From NCBI GenBank assembly GCA_930367205.1, contig OV884011.1:113699139-113763138 (forward strand): 64,000 nt of DNA. Reading direction: 5' to 3'. The DNA comes from Acanthosoma haemorrhoidale (Eukaryota; Arthropoda; Insecta; Hemiptera; Acanthosomatidae). The position numbers and the translations under genes were made by a program. This document shows, piece after piece, positions 45,149 to 58,429 of this stretch (the stretch's first letter is position 1; the number at the start of each line of letters is the position of its first letter). Under the pieces are notes generated by a model. The model made no database searches. It was not told where the DNA came from and saw only the letters and a list, made by a program, of their open reading frames with translations.

Positions 45149-47854
45149 TTTATTAATTTGAAGTTAATAAATTCGATATTAATATTTTTATACTTAATTA
45201 TTTATATGATCAATATTAATAGTTAATATAACGGCAGTAAAAACTTTCATCCTTTCATAGGCATGAACCACGGATCGTTCTTACGTTCTTCAATGCTCGC
45301 TAATTTCGAGTTTATCTCAAAAACACCATCAAAAATCACAATATTAAAATATCACAACAATATGTATATACAGCATAAAATCTCTCACAAAACAAACTCA
45401 TTTTAAAAGTCATTAAAATACAAAAGGAATAAATAAATAATGTATTATAAAGAATTACTAATTTATTATAATAAAAATTATATTTAAAATAGTTATAAAA
45501 GGAGATGGTATTCACCTTAGCTTGATATCACGGTGATGGTTGACTTGTTATCTTTTTAATTAAGCTAAAACGAATAATTCTTCTTTTATGATTATTAAAA
45601 TATTGTTTAAGTTGTTTTCATTGTAATTCCTTCTCCATTCGGGGACCTACAGGGTCTGTATCACTAAAACATACGTTTTCAAGACTCATTGAGGTATGAG
45701 GATCCTAAAAAATATTTATTCATTCATATTGTTGCAACTTTAAAACAGAGCTGAGGACATTTTGCTTGTTTTATCCTTAACCCTTATAAACAATCGACAT
45801 TTATGAATTAATAAAGAATGATGGAAGTTTATTAATATATTCAATTAATAATAATGAGGAAACAAGTGTTATTGATACGGAATTACAAGTCATGGGGAGG
45901 GTTCAATGTTCAATGCGTTGAAATTAAATGATAAAGAATATAGCTTTTGGCTGTTTAGAAATTATGAGAATAGTATATCACGCTATATTAGTTGTTCTTG
46001 AAAATTCTGCTATTATAACTGTCCACATTATGATAAGATGAAAGTAATATACATAGACAAACAAATATTTTGAAGTAGAATAAAGCTATAACAAGGCCAT
46101 TCTGTTAATAATATGAGATTTTCACAAAGAGAAAATTTTTAGTAATGAAATATATCACTTATAATCTAGACCATATGAGAGTGACACTAATGAGAATTTT
46201 GTTTATTTAATGTGTATTTATTTACCAATTCATTCTAAAATGATTAATTAAACTGAACTGGTTCTGAAGTTGTTTTACATTTTGTCATCTAATATTGTTT
46301 AACTTAAAAACTAATTGTTGTCCAGAGGAATAAGTTAGGCATTGTTAACAATATTAAAATATTTTATTGAAAAAGATATTTACAGACTCCGGCGGGGCCG
46401 GGATGGTTGAGTGTGCTGGATTATGGGGTATAGTTTGCTGTGATTGTCATTTGCGGAGATTTCATTTTTGAATAGAACCAAATTTTTTGGATTGAAAAGG
46501 ACAGTAATCTGTAGATAACCCACATTTCTTGTCTTTAGTTGGGGAATCTGAGAGTACTCAACCCAAATAAATGAAATATCTTTTAGTTAAGTCTACTGTT
46601 TTGTGTATATTGTCTCAGATAATATTTTAAAGCATATAACAAAGTTATTACTTAACATTATTTTCATAAAATATTTAATATTATTATTGCGTTAGTCTAT
46701 ATTCTTTATTCTAATCATTTTGTATTTACAGCGTCAAAATATGCAATGCTTATAATGAAATATGGTTTAGCACTCTTTCACATGAATTATAAAGCTAAGT
46801 TGTCTCCAGCTACAAAACCTCCTCTTAAATCACATAATAGAGGTTTATTAAGTATACCAACTGGAGAAATACTTCTTAAGATTGAGAAAATTAAAAATTA
46901 GAGATTTATATATTTATGGGGTATTAAACCAGGTGAAGTCACCTGAGTTCTAGTAGTCATATGCTAGATAAAACACTGGTAGTAGTGAGGTTATAAGGAA
47001 GGGTTGTTATTGGCAAAAGAGCAAAAGGCCACTTACCATAATAATACTAGCTTTTAATAAATTAACACCTTGTTAGAATGACCAAAGGCATCTTACTGGC
47101 CATATTAGTTACTGAATTGGCATTGAAACCACATTTGATACCTTTATTTGTATTATATAAATATAGACAGTAATTAGTTATAAGTTAACAAGTAGTTACA
47201 TATAGTACATTTAGATGAAGTATTTGTGTTATTGTATGAAGTGTGGAGTTATTTCTTACTATTTTATGCTATGTTACATAAAAAAATATAAACAACTACT
47301 GTAAAAAGATTTTTTAATCTTTTTTTCAATGACCTGGCCTTATTATCACCTTCAAACTTAACTGTGCTAGTAAAGTTAACCTACCCTGACTGAGGCATTT
47401 AAATGACACTATTTAAATGAGGCAAGTTTCAAGATTTGTAGGAGCCTTAATGAAGATTTGTTCTTGTATGAGAAATTTTTATTGTAGTATTGGTCCCACT
47501 ATTATTTATAATTATTAATAATTAACAACCTCAGCGTTCAAATATTGGTTGCCTAGGACTGTAGTTATGTATACAATAACCATGTATTTAAAAACGTATT
47601 TCAGGATGTCATTTGAAATCATGATCTATCAGCAAAAATACGTTTTAGGGATGTAGAAAAAGTATATTATTTTCGAAAAAGATTTAACAGCTGAAGAACA
47701 TAGATATAAAATGATTTCCTGAAATATGTTTTGACTTAAATTTATTAAAATTATATGTACATCCGATTGATTGTATTTACATTGTTTAAAAGCTTCTGCA
47801 CATACATACTTGTGTGCTTTTTATTGCTATTTGAGCCTGTTGATTATACTTTAG
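45149..47854 (+). other. AT-rich spacer with exon-like ORF at 46732-46901 (unit C)
   Basis: Collinear with 5676-7978 in A, plus a private insert of about 396 bp (about 45289-45684) with no ORF and no clear terminal repeats. The acceptor-led exon-like ORF is again open and nearly identical to A. The tRNA-like GC patch recurs near 46386. Confidence 0.5.
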
Positions 47855-48140
47855 TTACTTGTGCCCAAAACAAATGACTAAACCATCAATGCCACCAGAA
47901 TCCACCAGATAAGTCCATGCAAATGTAATAGTAATGGTCAAACAATATCTTGTGCCAAAATCAACAAGGTTTGATGTTCGATGGAAGGGCCATTTGGCAG
48001 CATATTGATTGGAATGAATGATAAGAAAATACTGACCAATAGTCATTGACATGTTTGTCATAGATCTCGTTTGTGTTAATACGTTGTGGAAAATACCTCT
48101 GGGATACTTTATTAATAAGCGAATCACCGGTGAACATATT
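47855..48140 (-). pseudogene. odorant-receptor-like exon (unit C copy, open frame)
   Basis: Same minus-strand frame as in unit B, about 9 codons shorter because of a 27-bp in-frame deletion near 48020. The segment from WPFHRTSNLVDFGTRY to GGIDGLVICFGH is retained, as is the possible donor. Family assignment is tentative. Confidence 0.33.
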
Positions 48141-49031
48141 TATTGTCTAACATTTCAATGCTTGCAACTCCTATCAGACGTTAACATCAAAGTTCCCTCA
48201 ATCATATGTAACGAGGCACGTCTCACGAGAAATCAAATTTCTCTCCTTTCGTAAGATTTGGTTGTAATTTGAAAGACCCGAACCAACGGCTGATACAATT
48301 GACAAGTGGATCTCATCATGTCAATATCTTTTAGATCCATCCCACTTGCTAAAGTTAGTTCGAAAGTCCCTGCAGGACTTGAAAGAACTCTGAAATTTGA
48401 TGGGAAAGTAATCAGTTGGTATTTTTTTTTTTTTGGAAAATTATTGTAATTACAAGAAATCGAAGATACGAATTTATGCTAAAAAATTAAAAGAAACATG
48501 TCTGGTTTAAGCATAAAAAAATGAAAGTCATGCTAGCAGCTCAACCTCAAAGTAGAAGAGTGGGGGGTTCCTTTGAAGTATTGTAAACATTTATTTCATT
48601 ATTAGAATAAAGATCCATCCACGAACAAACCAGAAAATCGAAGGAAAAAATAAGAAAGAAGCTTAAAAAATAATCTATTTCAAAGGACAACATCAATATT
48701 CTTGTTGAATTCTCGCATCACCATGAACGCATTTTTAGTTCGAAAATCTATTATTAACTAGGATATTATTACTGTGTATCTCTATTTGCCTGCTTTAATA
48801 TACGAACTTAATATTAGGAATTTAATGAAACTGAGATTAATGATTATATTGTTCGATTTATTATGAGCATAATTTTATTTTTCATTTTTAAGCGTTTTAC
48901 ATGACCAACATTATCAAAAACCTTTTTTTGTTTTTCTCTAGACATTTTTTTATAGATAGGTAGGCCTCCAGTCAAACAAATGAAAACTTAATTGTATTTG
49001 AAAGTAATATATTACTTTTCTTAATTGTTGA
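48141..49031. other. AT-rich spacer (unit C)
   Basis: Collinear with 8285-9229 of unit A, with a deletion of about 30 bp near 48690. The site of the unit B jockey insertion is empty here (near 48880). No gene seen. Confidence 0.6.
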
Positions 49032-49904
49032 TGTAGTGACCGCTAACTACATAAGATAATTCACCCTATTCTCTATTGTATATATATATATATATTGTAA
49101 ACAAATGTAAATAACATTGCCAAAATATAAATCATTGTAAATATGTTAAACAATAAAACATGCTTGGGAGCCAATGAGTTATATGAGCTGGGACACCAGC
49201 TGCCAGGGCAGGTATAGACCAAGCCGCCGGGAGACCTTTCTGGCTCTGTCAGGGAACAAAGGAACCGCACATCATTGGCTACTACAATAGCGATCCTTAT
49301 TGGCTACTGACAAGGCCAGCTGGGTATTTAAGACCAGCGGTTTGGGTCCTGTATATCATTCTCCTATCAACTAAACTGGCTCGTCGCTTGAAACTCTGAA
49401 ACTTGGCTGCTTCTTTAATGAAAAACCTCTCCATCTCTTCCTCTCCTCCCCTCACTACGTTTTAGTCCGGCGATGTCAGACCCCACACCTTCCTAGTGGG
49501 AATCTCTGCCTCCGCTCGCTAAATCTAGCACCTCCTTGGGAGAGACCTCTCCCTAGTGGACAACGGTTGTCGTGGCCCTGCAAACTTACCAAGCAGTGTT
49601 CCCCACGGCGATTCAGCCTGGCTCTTTCCGGTTCACACTCGCCTTTGGGATCCGGACGGATTTTGCCTGCCCTCAGATACCGAGTGTGAATTCGAGGTCA
49701 TTCCAAGACCACACAAACTACCTACACTACCTACCCTATACCTCTTCTCCTGAACACAGTGCATTGTCGGGGTACATACCTATCAAACATGGAGTCAGAT
49801 AGTAAGACCCGTCATGAAAAAATTGTCCAGGTCATAGCCTAATCAACCCTCACTTCGTCACCAGGGCTAGGGTAACTAGGCACTTCCCTCCTGACGACCC
49901 GACA
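49032..49904 (+). mobile_element. solo LTR, 873 bp (unit C only)
   Basis: The block starts TGTAGTG and ends CCCGACA (TGT...ACA ends) and is flanked by a 5-bp duplication GTTGA (49027-49031 and 49905-49909). Units A and B read through this site with one GTTGA. It holds a promoter-like TATTTAAG near 49325 and an AATAAA near 49151. The AT microsatellite near 49080 lies inside it. Short ORFs at 49556-49802 are not credible. No internal element sequence is present, so it is a solo LTR left by recombination. It is not the same family as the gypsy LTR at 2883. Confidence 0.9.
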
Positions 49905-49909
49905 GTTGA

Positions 49910-52567
49910 CAAAGGTGGTTTTTTGATCATAGTACAAAATAATCCGAAAACTTGTGACGTAATACTACATACTATGTATGTAGAAATGTTTTCCATTAAT
50001 AAATTTGATGAAAATCTAACATCTCTCGTTCATCAGTCAAAGCCGATATGCCAAGTTAATTAATTAGAAAATTAGAATAATTACAAAATTAGTCATCAAC
50101 ACCATTTAAAATCGAACACAACCATTTTAATTACAGCTACCGATTTTTGAATGTGACCTCTGAACCAACAGCCGATGACTTCTTTGATAAAATGACTACG
50201 TACTTGTGGTTAGTGATTTTATGTCTATACAAAACTGAAAGTTAATTCATAATATATTAATACATACTAGGTCCCTACTCTAACATTTTTATTTTCTGAC
50301 TGAATCTCAACCGTTATTCATGAAAATACAAATAAAATACAACACAAATCAAACGATGACACTCCTTGTGCTGCGGTCCTGTTGCACTTTGAGGACGTAA
50401 AGGCTAAACAAAGATGTTGATTGAATTTGAGAACCCCTTAATACTTGAAAACTCTGGGATATGTATTGTTCGTTTTGGTTAAAATTTAACAATGGGAAGT
50501 ATTTGGAAAAAATTAAAGATGAGAAAAGTTGGTTCCATATCTATTTTTATCTTCTTTTAGATTTGATCTGACTATTAGATTTCTCCTTATTCAGGTAGAA
50601 TATCATTTTATGCTCTATTTTTTGTTTGGTTAAGGTAACATTAAGAAGAAACGAAAAAAAAGTTATTCTTTTACAATGTAAAAACACATTTTAAATATAC
50701 TAAAAAAAAAATAATGTGTTTTTTGTGACAAAGACCTCTTGTTTGCTTAAAAATCAACATGGATGGGAACTTTCTGGAAACAAGTTCCAGCTCCACTGCT
50801 ATTCCAACCTAGTCGACTCCAGGAATTCCCCAAGCCCGCCAATCCTGTACGTCATGTTCGCAATTATCTTCTGATCTCAGCTTCTTCGGTCAGTTGTTTC
50901 CTTTCCCCCGCAAGAGGTGGAAGGTAGGGCTCTGGCGCAGCTACTTCTTTACATTGTCCGTTCTTCTGTGGGGATATTTTTAAACTGATCTGTCTGTTAA
51001 TGTGAGTAATCCTTAATATACGTTTTGTGCGAATATAGTTGGAGTGTCATAGAAAACATCTTTCACTTTATTTTTCCATAAAATTAATTCCCGACCAGAA
51101 ACTCACTAAAGTAAAAACAACGACACTGAATTATGTTTTTGTTTTTTTCTAACAGTCATATATGTATATTATATATTATCAGTCGAAAAAATCAAAAAAA
51201 AAACAGATGTTTTAAGAGTAAAAGTGTACGGTTTGTTTATTTATTTTGGTTGAATACTCTTCTAAACTAATAGTTCACAAATAAAATGATGAAGGGAAAA
51301 GTTTAATCAGACAATCTAGTTTAAATATAAAATATTTATACAGCGTTTTAGGAGAATTTACGGCACAAATCCTTGACCTGGTCAGATAAACAACCCGTAC
51401 AAGTGAGAGAGCGAGATAATGCACTCAGAGAATTTTGTAGGATCTAAGATCAGGGACACATGTTAAATCATTTGAAGGGATTTGTTAAACATCGATGCAA
51501 GATTATCACCACTACGTGTCAGAACTATTATGTTTAAGTAATATGTTTGACTCTAGAATTGTAAGGAGTACAATATTGAAAACTTAATAATGAGCATATT
51601 ATAATATATACGGTTAAATGTTACAGTTTACTATATTATTAGAGTTAGAGAGGAAATAGAGTTTTACATTCAATCGATGATAATCACACTAAATATCCTG
51701 AGCTAATTAATCTAAGTATTACGAACAGAATTTATTAATAGAGCATACAAAAACTACATCAGCGGTATATTTATATATATTTATTTGAATATTGATTATA
51801 ATTATGGTGAAGGGAATCATCCGTTCGGGTCTGTAAGTGCAGATATAAATACAATGTATGCCTAATGTAATGATTTAAAGGTAGCTATGGCTTAAGATAA
51901 TGATAAGTAAGGTAAATAGGGTGAAAGTGTTTGACTTAAAGATTAGTCTTATCATCTACTGTACAATTAAGATTTTTTAAGATTAAAAGACAATTTTAGG
52001 ACAATAATTGTTACATTAATCATTATTGAATAATTAATTATATAACTCTGTTAGCATACTGAAGACAAACGAAAAATTATTAACTTGGTAATATAAGGTA
52101 TTCTAATTGTATTGATATGTTTTAGTGTCATTTTCGTTCTTATGGATAATTTTGAAGCTCGAACTCTTTTCTACAGTCATGTATCTGTTTGTTGGTTTGG
52201 GGTTGTAAAATGTGTTCAATTTTTCTAAAATCGTATTCTATTATGCTCACGTCTCTCTGTATAACCTTTATTTACTCAAATTATAGCTTTTCACTGTGAA
52301 GAAAAGGTAGAAACGGATCAAATCCAGATCAAGGCTTCTTTTATTTTCGAGATAAATAATGATTTGTATCCACGTAATACACTGCAGGTAAGCAATTTTT
52401 TTTTTTAAAGTGTCATTAGTTTATTATTTTGCAATTAAGAATGGATATTTACTTTTGACGATAACTATCGACATTACCCGATAAAAATATCATTAATTCA
52501 TTAAAAAAAGTGAACTTATTACACAGATTCATTGTAAGCGCGGTAAGACGGATAAATAATAAAAGGA
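49910..52567. other. AT-rich spacer (unit C)
   Basis: Collinear with 30010-33080 of unit B except for a deletion of about 550 bp near 50661 and smaller indels. No gene seen. Confidence 0.6.
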
Positions 52568-52569
52568 GA

Positions 52570-53095
52570 TGTAGCGTAGCAATAAATATATGTAAATCAC
52601 CCAACACTCGGGTTAGTAATGTATTATAATATAATGTAAATCTTGTAAGCTTCTTTGGAATAAATCAGGGTCGCGGCACGTGGTAGGAGGCAGGCAGACA
52701 TTCGGGCACCGACAGACGGCAATAAACCAAGAGAATTAGCCACCTGACTGCCATATAACCGAGGCCAAGGACACTTACCCCTATTAGAATAGACCTTCAG
52801 CCCCTGCTAGCAACCATAAAAAACACACCCTTTTATTCCAACGGCCATATCACGTCGAGGTCACCAGATGTCGGGATATTGGCCATATAACGAAGAGGCA
52901 CTGGCTACCTGCATATCGTAAAACATACCCCTGTCAGCAACTGCACCTCTCACGAGGTAAGGGAATATGGTATAAAAAGGCCAGGAAATAAAGGGATGAC
53001 ACTACTCTCTCCCTGCTGTCCTATGAGTCGCCACTCTGTCTCTCAGTCTTCATAGCCGCACGACTTATCACTTACCCCAGGGCCACCTGGTTATA
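52570..53095 (+). repeat. LTR-like segment, right end unclear (unit C)
   Basis: Unit B reads AATAATAAAAGGATAAAAGG; in C unrelated sequence starts at TGTAGCGTAGC after AATAATAAAAGGA. The segment is GC-richer, carries a TATA-like GGTATAAAAAGG near 52970, and has an AATAAAT near 52582. It looks like a retroviral-type LTR. A jockey fragment abuts it at 53098, so its right end and target duplication cannot be fixed. Confidence 0.4.
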
Positions 53096-53097
53096 GG

Positions 53098-53470
53098 TTA
53101 TGGGCGGTGTATAGGTGTATAGAGGATGGGGCTCAGGACACTGCCCTGTGGAACTCCTGCATTTATGGGATAGTAGTTAGAGTATTCTAAACCACAGCGG
53201 ACTTGGAAGAAGCGGTTTGAAAGGTAGGACTGTAGGGCTAGGAAAAGGGTCTGTGGTAAATATCTTTTGAGCTTGTAGAGCAAACCTGCGTGCCAAACCC
53301 TGTCAAAAGCTTGAGCTATGTCAAGAAAGGCAGCAGTGCAATACTGTTTCGTTTCAATGGCTGAGGAAATGTGATCAACAATGCGAAGGCCTTGTTGAGC
53401 AGTGGAATGTCGTTGACGGAAACCAAACTAGTGTGTAAGAAAAAAGGTTTTTGGATTGAACAATTGGAAG
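53098..53470 (-). pseudogene. jockey reverse transcriptase fragment 1 (unit C)
   Basis: Minus-strand sequence nearly identical to 26110-26460 of the unit B jockey. It covers the blocks from the LDIAQAF region to GVPQGSVL. The frame is open in part (53283-53098) and then ends abruptly on both sides. Confidence 0.88.
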
Positions 53471-53985
53471 GGGCTAACTGGCGTGGGAGACATTACGAAC
53501 CAAGTCTCCTCATATTGTGGACGAGAGTCTTTGTTGCTCGGCAGCCCCGCATAAAAAAACCCGCAATAATGTTCTGGCGTAGACTAGGCTTTAAAAGAAC
53601 TGCTGGTCAAAACATTAAATTACAATCATATTTTGTAGCCTTTTTAGGGGTTTGGTTGCCTTTCACCCTGTGTCCATCCTTTCTAGTATTTTCTTCAAAC
53701 TCCAGTCATCACTTTGAACATCCATATTAGAAGAAAAAAAAATCTTATATTCACTACTTCATCGCCTGAAGATAAGGTATCCGAAAAACCGATAGTTGCT
53801 TCCCTGACATCCCGAAAATTCTACTTCTTTATTCGAACTAAAACCCTTGTTAAATGTGCTTTGGATTTACCAACTAAATAATACTCAAAGTACCTTAAAT
53901 TAATTTTTATTTAGGTCTATTTACAGATAATGTACATGGACCTACACAGAACTTATAAAATCTTTTTTTATATATAACAATCTTT
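53471..53985. other. unassigned insert between jockey fragments
   Basis: Moderately GC-rich at its left part, no homology to units A or B. The + ORF 53371-53730 starts inside the reversed jockey fragment and is not credible as a gene. Origin unknown. Confidence 0.4.
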
Positions 53986-54985
53986 ATTGTGCAATAATTA
54001 CAATCTGCCTTTTATAAGGCAATAATAATACAGATAAATGATCTCATTCATACCATATTTACAGCATCATTCACTCGCTCATTCATACAATAGGACATGA
54101 TTGGAGAAACTGGCCATTGCCAGGACTCCCACTGTCACGCGTTTATAGTAGGTCACGAGGCCACTGCCGTTTCAGTCTCCGAGGAGGATTATAGGGATGA
54201 GTGGCGCAGTGCAATGACTGTGCTAGAGGATTAGGTTGGTTGGAAAGGCTGCTGTGGAATTTCATAAACTTGGAAGGGATGACTTCTAGAATGTAGGGTA
54301 TATTAAGATCGTTATGAAGGGTTTTGTTGCTGACATAATAAGGGGCATTTACTATTGTTCTTAGGACTTTGGATTGAAAGGATTGGATACGCTTGATGTT
54401 CGACTTTTTTGCTGTCCCCCATAGCTCTATTCCGGATGTCCAGATTGGTTTAAGTATAACTTTGTAGATTAGTAGTTTATTTTCTATTGAGAGATGGGAT
54501 GTCCTTTGAAGTAGTCTGTACAGTTGTCCAAAGCGTCTGTTTAGTTCTTGTCTTTTTAGTCTCGTATGTGGGTTCCAGGTCAGTCGTTTGTCAAGATGGA
54601 AGCCTAAGTACCGTACTGTCTCGGATACAGGGAGAGGAATAGAATTAAAATAAACTAGTGGACAAGTCTTGCGACAAAGGGTGAAGGTAATGTGGGAGCA
54701 TTTTGCTTCATTAACTTTGATCCACCATTGATTGCACCAATACTCGATCTCTTCAAGGTGTTTTTGAAGGTTATGGGATGCTATGTCGGGGTCTGCGTGG
54801 GATGACAAGACTGCAGTGTCATCTGCAAATGTGGCGAAGAAGGTATTGGGAGTAGAGGGGACATCAGCGGTGTATAGGTTATAGAGGATGGGGCCCAGGA
54901 CACTGCCCTGTGGAACTCCTGCATTTACGGGATAGTAGTTAGAGTGTTCTAAACCACAGCGGACTTTATTGAGATAAATTACACT
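53986..54985 (-). pseudogene. jockey fragment 2: 3' UTR and C-terminal part of RT (unit C)
   Basis: The left end (about 53975-54100) is the element 3' end with an AATAAAG on the minus strand. The frame 54985-54143 covers RT from GVPQGSVLGP through FADDTAVLS to the natural-looking C-terminus. It reads through the position where the unit B copy has its premature stop. The jockey homology ends at 54968, where another LINE tail abuts, so the piece is 5' truncated. The ATG listed by a simple ORF scan at 55027 belongs to that other sequence. Confidence 0.88.
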
Positions 54986-55050
54986 CATCCTTATTGGGCA
55001 ATAAGTAATTGTGATAAATGTTCTCATTCATACCATAATTACAATTTTCA
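54968..55050 (-). other. third jockey 3'-end tail
   Basis: TTATTGGGCAATAAGTAATT and the following ATTCATACCATA motif match the 3' UTR seen at 25060-25150 in unit B. Only this short tail remains, squeezed between jockey fragment 2 and the Tc1-like relic. Confidence 0.6.
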
Positions 55051-55054
55051 TTCA

Positions 55055-55640
55055 CTCATCAAGATGAAAATGTGCTTCATCGCTTTGCTCGAAAAATCAG
55101 CATCCACTTGTTGATGTCTGTTCAATAATCCATTCAACGAACTCTCTTCGCTGTGTATGGTCGTTAGGCTTCTATTGTTGTGTTAACTGAATTTTGTAAG
55201 CATGGAGACCCTGATCTTTAGTGAGTATACGCTGTAGAGAGCTTCATGAAATTTGCAATTCTTGTCTACGACGCCGAATTGATGTTCCTGGATTTTCAAC
55301 AACACTCTCACGCACTGCCTCGATAATGACATTTGAACGGCTTGCTTTTGGACGACCAGTGTGTTTAGTGTCTCCAACTGAACCAGTCTCCTTAATTTTT
55401 CAATTAATCTCTTCATGAAGTCAAAATACTGTTCCCACCATATTTTGTATGAAATTTTCGAACTGCAGCCGCTAAACTTTCATTATTTTTGAGATAATGT
55501 TCAACAATAAAGACACGTTGTTCTATCGTGTAACGCTCCATTTTTTTCAAATTATTTTTTTTTAGGGTTGCGAACAGTTTACTGCACAAACGGCGGCAAA
55601 TTCATATCTTGCGTTAATTCTGGGACACCCTTTATATACC
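55055..55640 (-). pseudogene. Tc1/mariner-superfamily transposase N-terminal part (HTH type), broken
   Basis: On the minus strand the protein starts near 55541 with MERYTIEQRVFIVEHYLKNN, an opening typical of the helix-turn-helix transposases found in many arthropods. It continues, with frameshifts, through a GRPKAS-like hinge and GISRSSLQRI-like motif. It stops at SDEAHFHLD, the first catalytic Asp, near 55060. Everything after that is missing. The presumed terminal sequence GGGTGTCCCAGAATTAACG is at about 55612-55631 (minus). A truncated, dead element. Confidence 0.8.
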
Positions 55641-55739
55641 TAAATTTTAAGGCATTACATTTGATGGATTTTAGACAAAAATATATTATTTTTATAAAAT
55701 GTTGATTATTTAAATAGAATTTTGAGATATACATCAGCG

Positions 55740-56715
55740 AATCAAAGTAAGGCGTTATCTACTTTTGCTGATGCTCACAATTCGAAGGACTTGGGAAGCA
55801 CTTGGACGTGGCTATAAACGCAATCATTGAGTTTTTCAAGTAGGTGAGACAGCGAGTCCTGTTCAAAATGTTATATCGGACCTTGCCTCGTGCATCGGAC
55901 AATGATCAGACCAGTAACTCTTACATAATATGAGAACCATGAGTAAAACCTGAGAGATAGGAATGGTAATTTGGTGATCTTGGGCGATTGGAACCCCAAG
56001 TTGGATGTGATAATGTGCAAGGAGGGGAAATTACCGGCCCTTGTGTAGGGTATCACCCGGACTGAATGGGAATGGAGAGAAAATGATTGACATTGGCATG
56101 GAAACTGATCTCTTAATTGGACACTTGTTTTTACCCGTTAAGAAAATACACTAACAAACCTTTAGAGCTGATGAAACGGGATTGTAAAGTATAATTGATT
56201 ACTTCACGTACTCAAGAACTACTTAGAAGGAAGGTGCTGGATGTCAAAGTGATTAAAGTTGAGCTTAATATCAACCAATTTTTATTGGTAGCAGATATAG
56301 GGTTAGAAAGGATCGGAATCCTTTACAATAAATAATAAAGTAAATAATAAATTGTAGGGTGGAGAAAGGTTCTAGTTTGAGCCCGCTTTTATTTATATGT
56401 TAGGCTCTTGTATGTACAGATAAATTCTTATTGATACCTGAGACACCCGAGAAACCTAAAATATGACATAGACAAACGGGCTGCTTCGATTTCTGAAAAA
56501 GGGATGCTCATCAGGTGATAACTAAGGTTAGTTAAAACAAAGGTTATTTATAGTAGTCTCCAGAATCCGAAGAAACGACTATGTCCCGTATGTAGTTAAT
56601 GGAGAAGTTCTAGAGATGGTCAACTCATTTGACTACCTAGGGGTTAGAATTGTAAAAAGTAGCCTAATCAATCCAGAAATAAGCAACAGCTTGCATATGA
56701 CTGGCCATGTGCATT
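55740..56715 (+). pseudogene. degenerate RTE-type LINE (endonuclease plus RT end)
   Basis: On the + strand near 55975, VILGDWNPKLD matches the ILGDFNAK block of an APE-type endonuclease. After a frameshift, NGNGEKMIDIGMETDLLIG near 56070 matches the next conserved block. Near 56600, NGEVLEMVNSFDYLGV matches the region just after the RT domain of RTE-like LINEs. Stops and frameshifts are frequent. Class assignment rests on these three blocks. Confidence 0.7.
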
Positions 56716-57390
56716 TCCAAATGCAAAATATAATAATCTGAAAAACACCTGTACCCCACTCACACAGCCATCTTAAAAATGGCAAATTCACACAACATTG
56801 AACAGCTTATATTTTCTCTGTATATTCAATTAAATAGGAATAGGTAGTTCATGAACCACAATGTTAAGTAGATAGGTACATTTTTTTTACAATAATCATC
56901 AGAAAACATGTAAACAACTTTTTATCCAAGGAATTTTCAACCTGAAAAACAAGAGTAGGAAAAACGCGTACCTACCAATTTTTTTTAAAAATCAAATCAT
57001 AACTAGCTGCAGCTCAATGTAAAACATATAATTGTTTTTATTGCTCAATGTTGGGAGACTCCATTGTTGATTATAGCCTAAGTAAAATATTCAAATGAGT
57101 CTGTTACACCCATATGTATTCTTTTATAAAGCTCAGCTTAGAGAACTACTGCTCTCATGGATATAGTGAACAAAAAAGAAAATAATCTCGGAGAGCTAAA
57201 GACTTTTTCCCAAAATTTCAGATAATCTGGAGATTTATTTTTAGCAATAATATCAGCATACTTTGATGTAAGAACAACTGAGTTTTGTAGGTCAATCATT
57301 TCACTTGGTATTCAGTACTGTTGCAGCTTTCTGTCCTTTTTTGCAAAGGGGTTGATATACATATCACAAAATTATTTTTATGTCTCAAAA
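56716..57390. other. AT-rich insert, nothing recognised
   Basis: No homology to units A or B and no open frame of note. It may be the 3' part of the hAT relic that follows (minus strand). Confidence 0.4.
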
Positions 57391-57394
57391 CTGA

Positions 57395-58030
57395 TTTTAA
57401 AGGATTAAAGTAGAGATGAAACATTGATTTTATATTTTTCGTAGTCAGAATCCACCTCAGTTTGACCAGCGTGTTCTTGCATTCAAAGAAAATCAGACAC
57501 TCAGTTTTCAGAAAAACTTTTCAGCTTTTCTTCAAACAATGCAATATGAGGCACTAGTATTGGTTAATGGTAAAGTTTACCTTGCAATCGAGTGTTCAAC
57601 AAGTTTAGATGTGCAGCTATGTCGCAGAGGAAAAACAAGATCCCAAAGCATTTATCGTCTTCGAGGAGGAGAGGGGTGTTAGGAAGTTCTTAATTTTATT
57701 TTAGATAAGTTGATACATCACAGCGTAGTTTCCAGAACATTTCAAAAACGTTCCTATTGAGAGTCAAAAACATCACAATGAGGAACTCCATCTTCCTCAA
57801 TTTCTTTTTTAAACATGTACCGGAATTCCCTGCGATTGAGGTCACGAGTCCGTCACCACTAGTTTTGGACTGAAGATAATTCCAGTTCCTGGCGAAAGCG
57901 CTTCCTGGTGAATGACGCTGTGTCATTTCAGAAGAGTTAAAAAAAAAGGGAAAATTGTCGAAGAATGCCCCATTTGGGGGTGAGAGTCCTGATTGGTAAC
58001 TATATGACAGTAGGTAGCGTCGTCGCATAG
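57395..58030 (-). pseudogene. degenerate hAT-family transposase (FAM200/ZBED-like)
   Basis: On the minus strand near 57650, FGILFFLCDIAAHLNLLNTR is the FL-D---HLN-LN--LQG block that precedes the dimerisation region of this hAT group. It is followed by ALFEEKLKSF (the usual AF--KL--W block). Upstream at 58028-57696 the frame is open for 110 codons with weaker resemblance. Stops and frameshifts exclude activity. Confidence 0.6.
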
Positions 58031-58129
58031 AAATGTTGGTTGATGCATATAATATATTATTGTGATGTTGCTCTAAAAATAAAAGTGTTTATCCGGAAGA
58101 TGTATAAATATAATTTCCTTTAGTCTTTA

Positions 58130-58410
58130 AGACTGATGACTTAGAGACTCATGGAAAACCTGGGAATGGGCATTAAGGATTCTCGACATGGTGAGGTTAC
58201 ACCATGCTTTGAAGAAAGGGTCTTCTTCAGGGGACCTGGAGCGGGTTAACCTTCTTCTGGCAGCGTTCTGACACTTTAAGTCTTTTATTTCTTGACTCAA
58301 CCAAGGAGTAGGGGGACGGTGGATGGGGAGATTGCTTCTTAAGTGAAGCGAGTAGGCTGGAGCAAGGAAGTTAACCTTTCTATCGTGATCAACCGAGGTC
58401 TAGGAATATT
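58130..58410 (-). pseudogene. LINE ORF2 fragment (between endonuclease and RT)
   Basis: The minus strand reads NLPIHRPPTPWLSQEIKD, then KCQNAARRRLTRSRSP, like the PWWN-E-----R-R linker of non-LTR ORF2 proteins. Short, with no catalytic motif. Its family is not clear. Confidence 0.45.
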
Positions 58411-58429
58411 TGATCGTATTACCTAAAGA

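Noticed and set aside
45289..45684. MITE in unit C
   Set aside because: The insert is real by comparison with A and B, but I could not find terminal inverted repeats or a clean target duplication.
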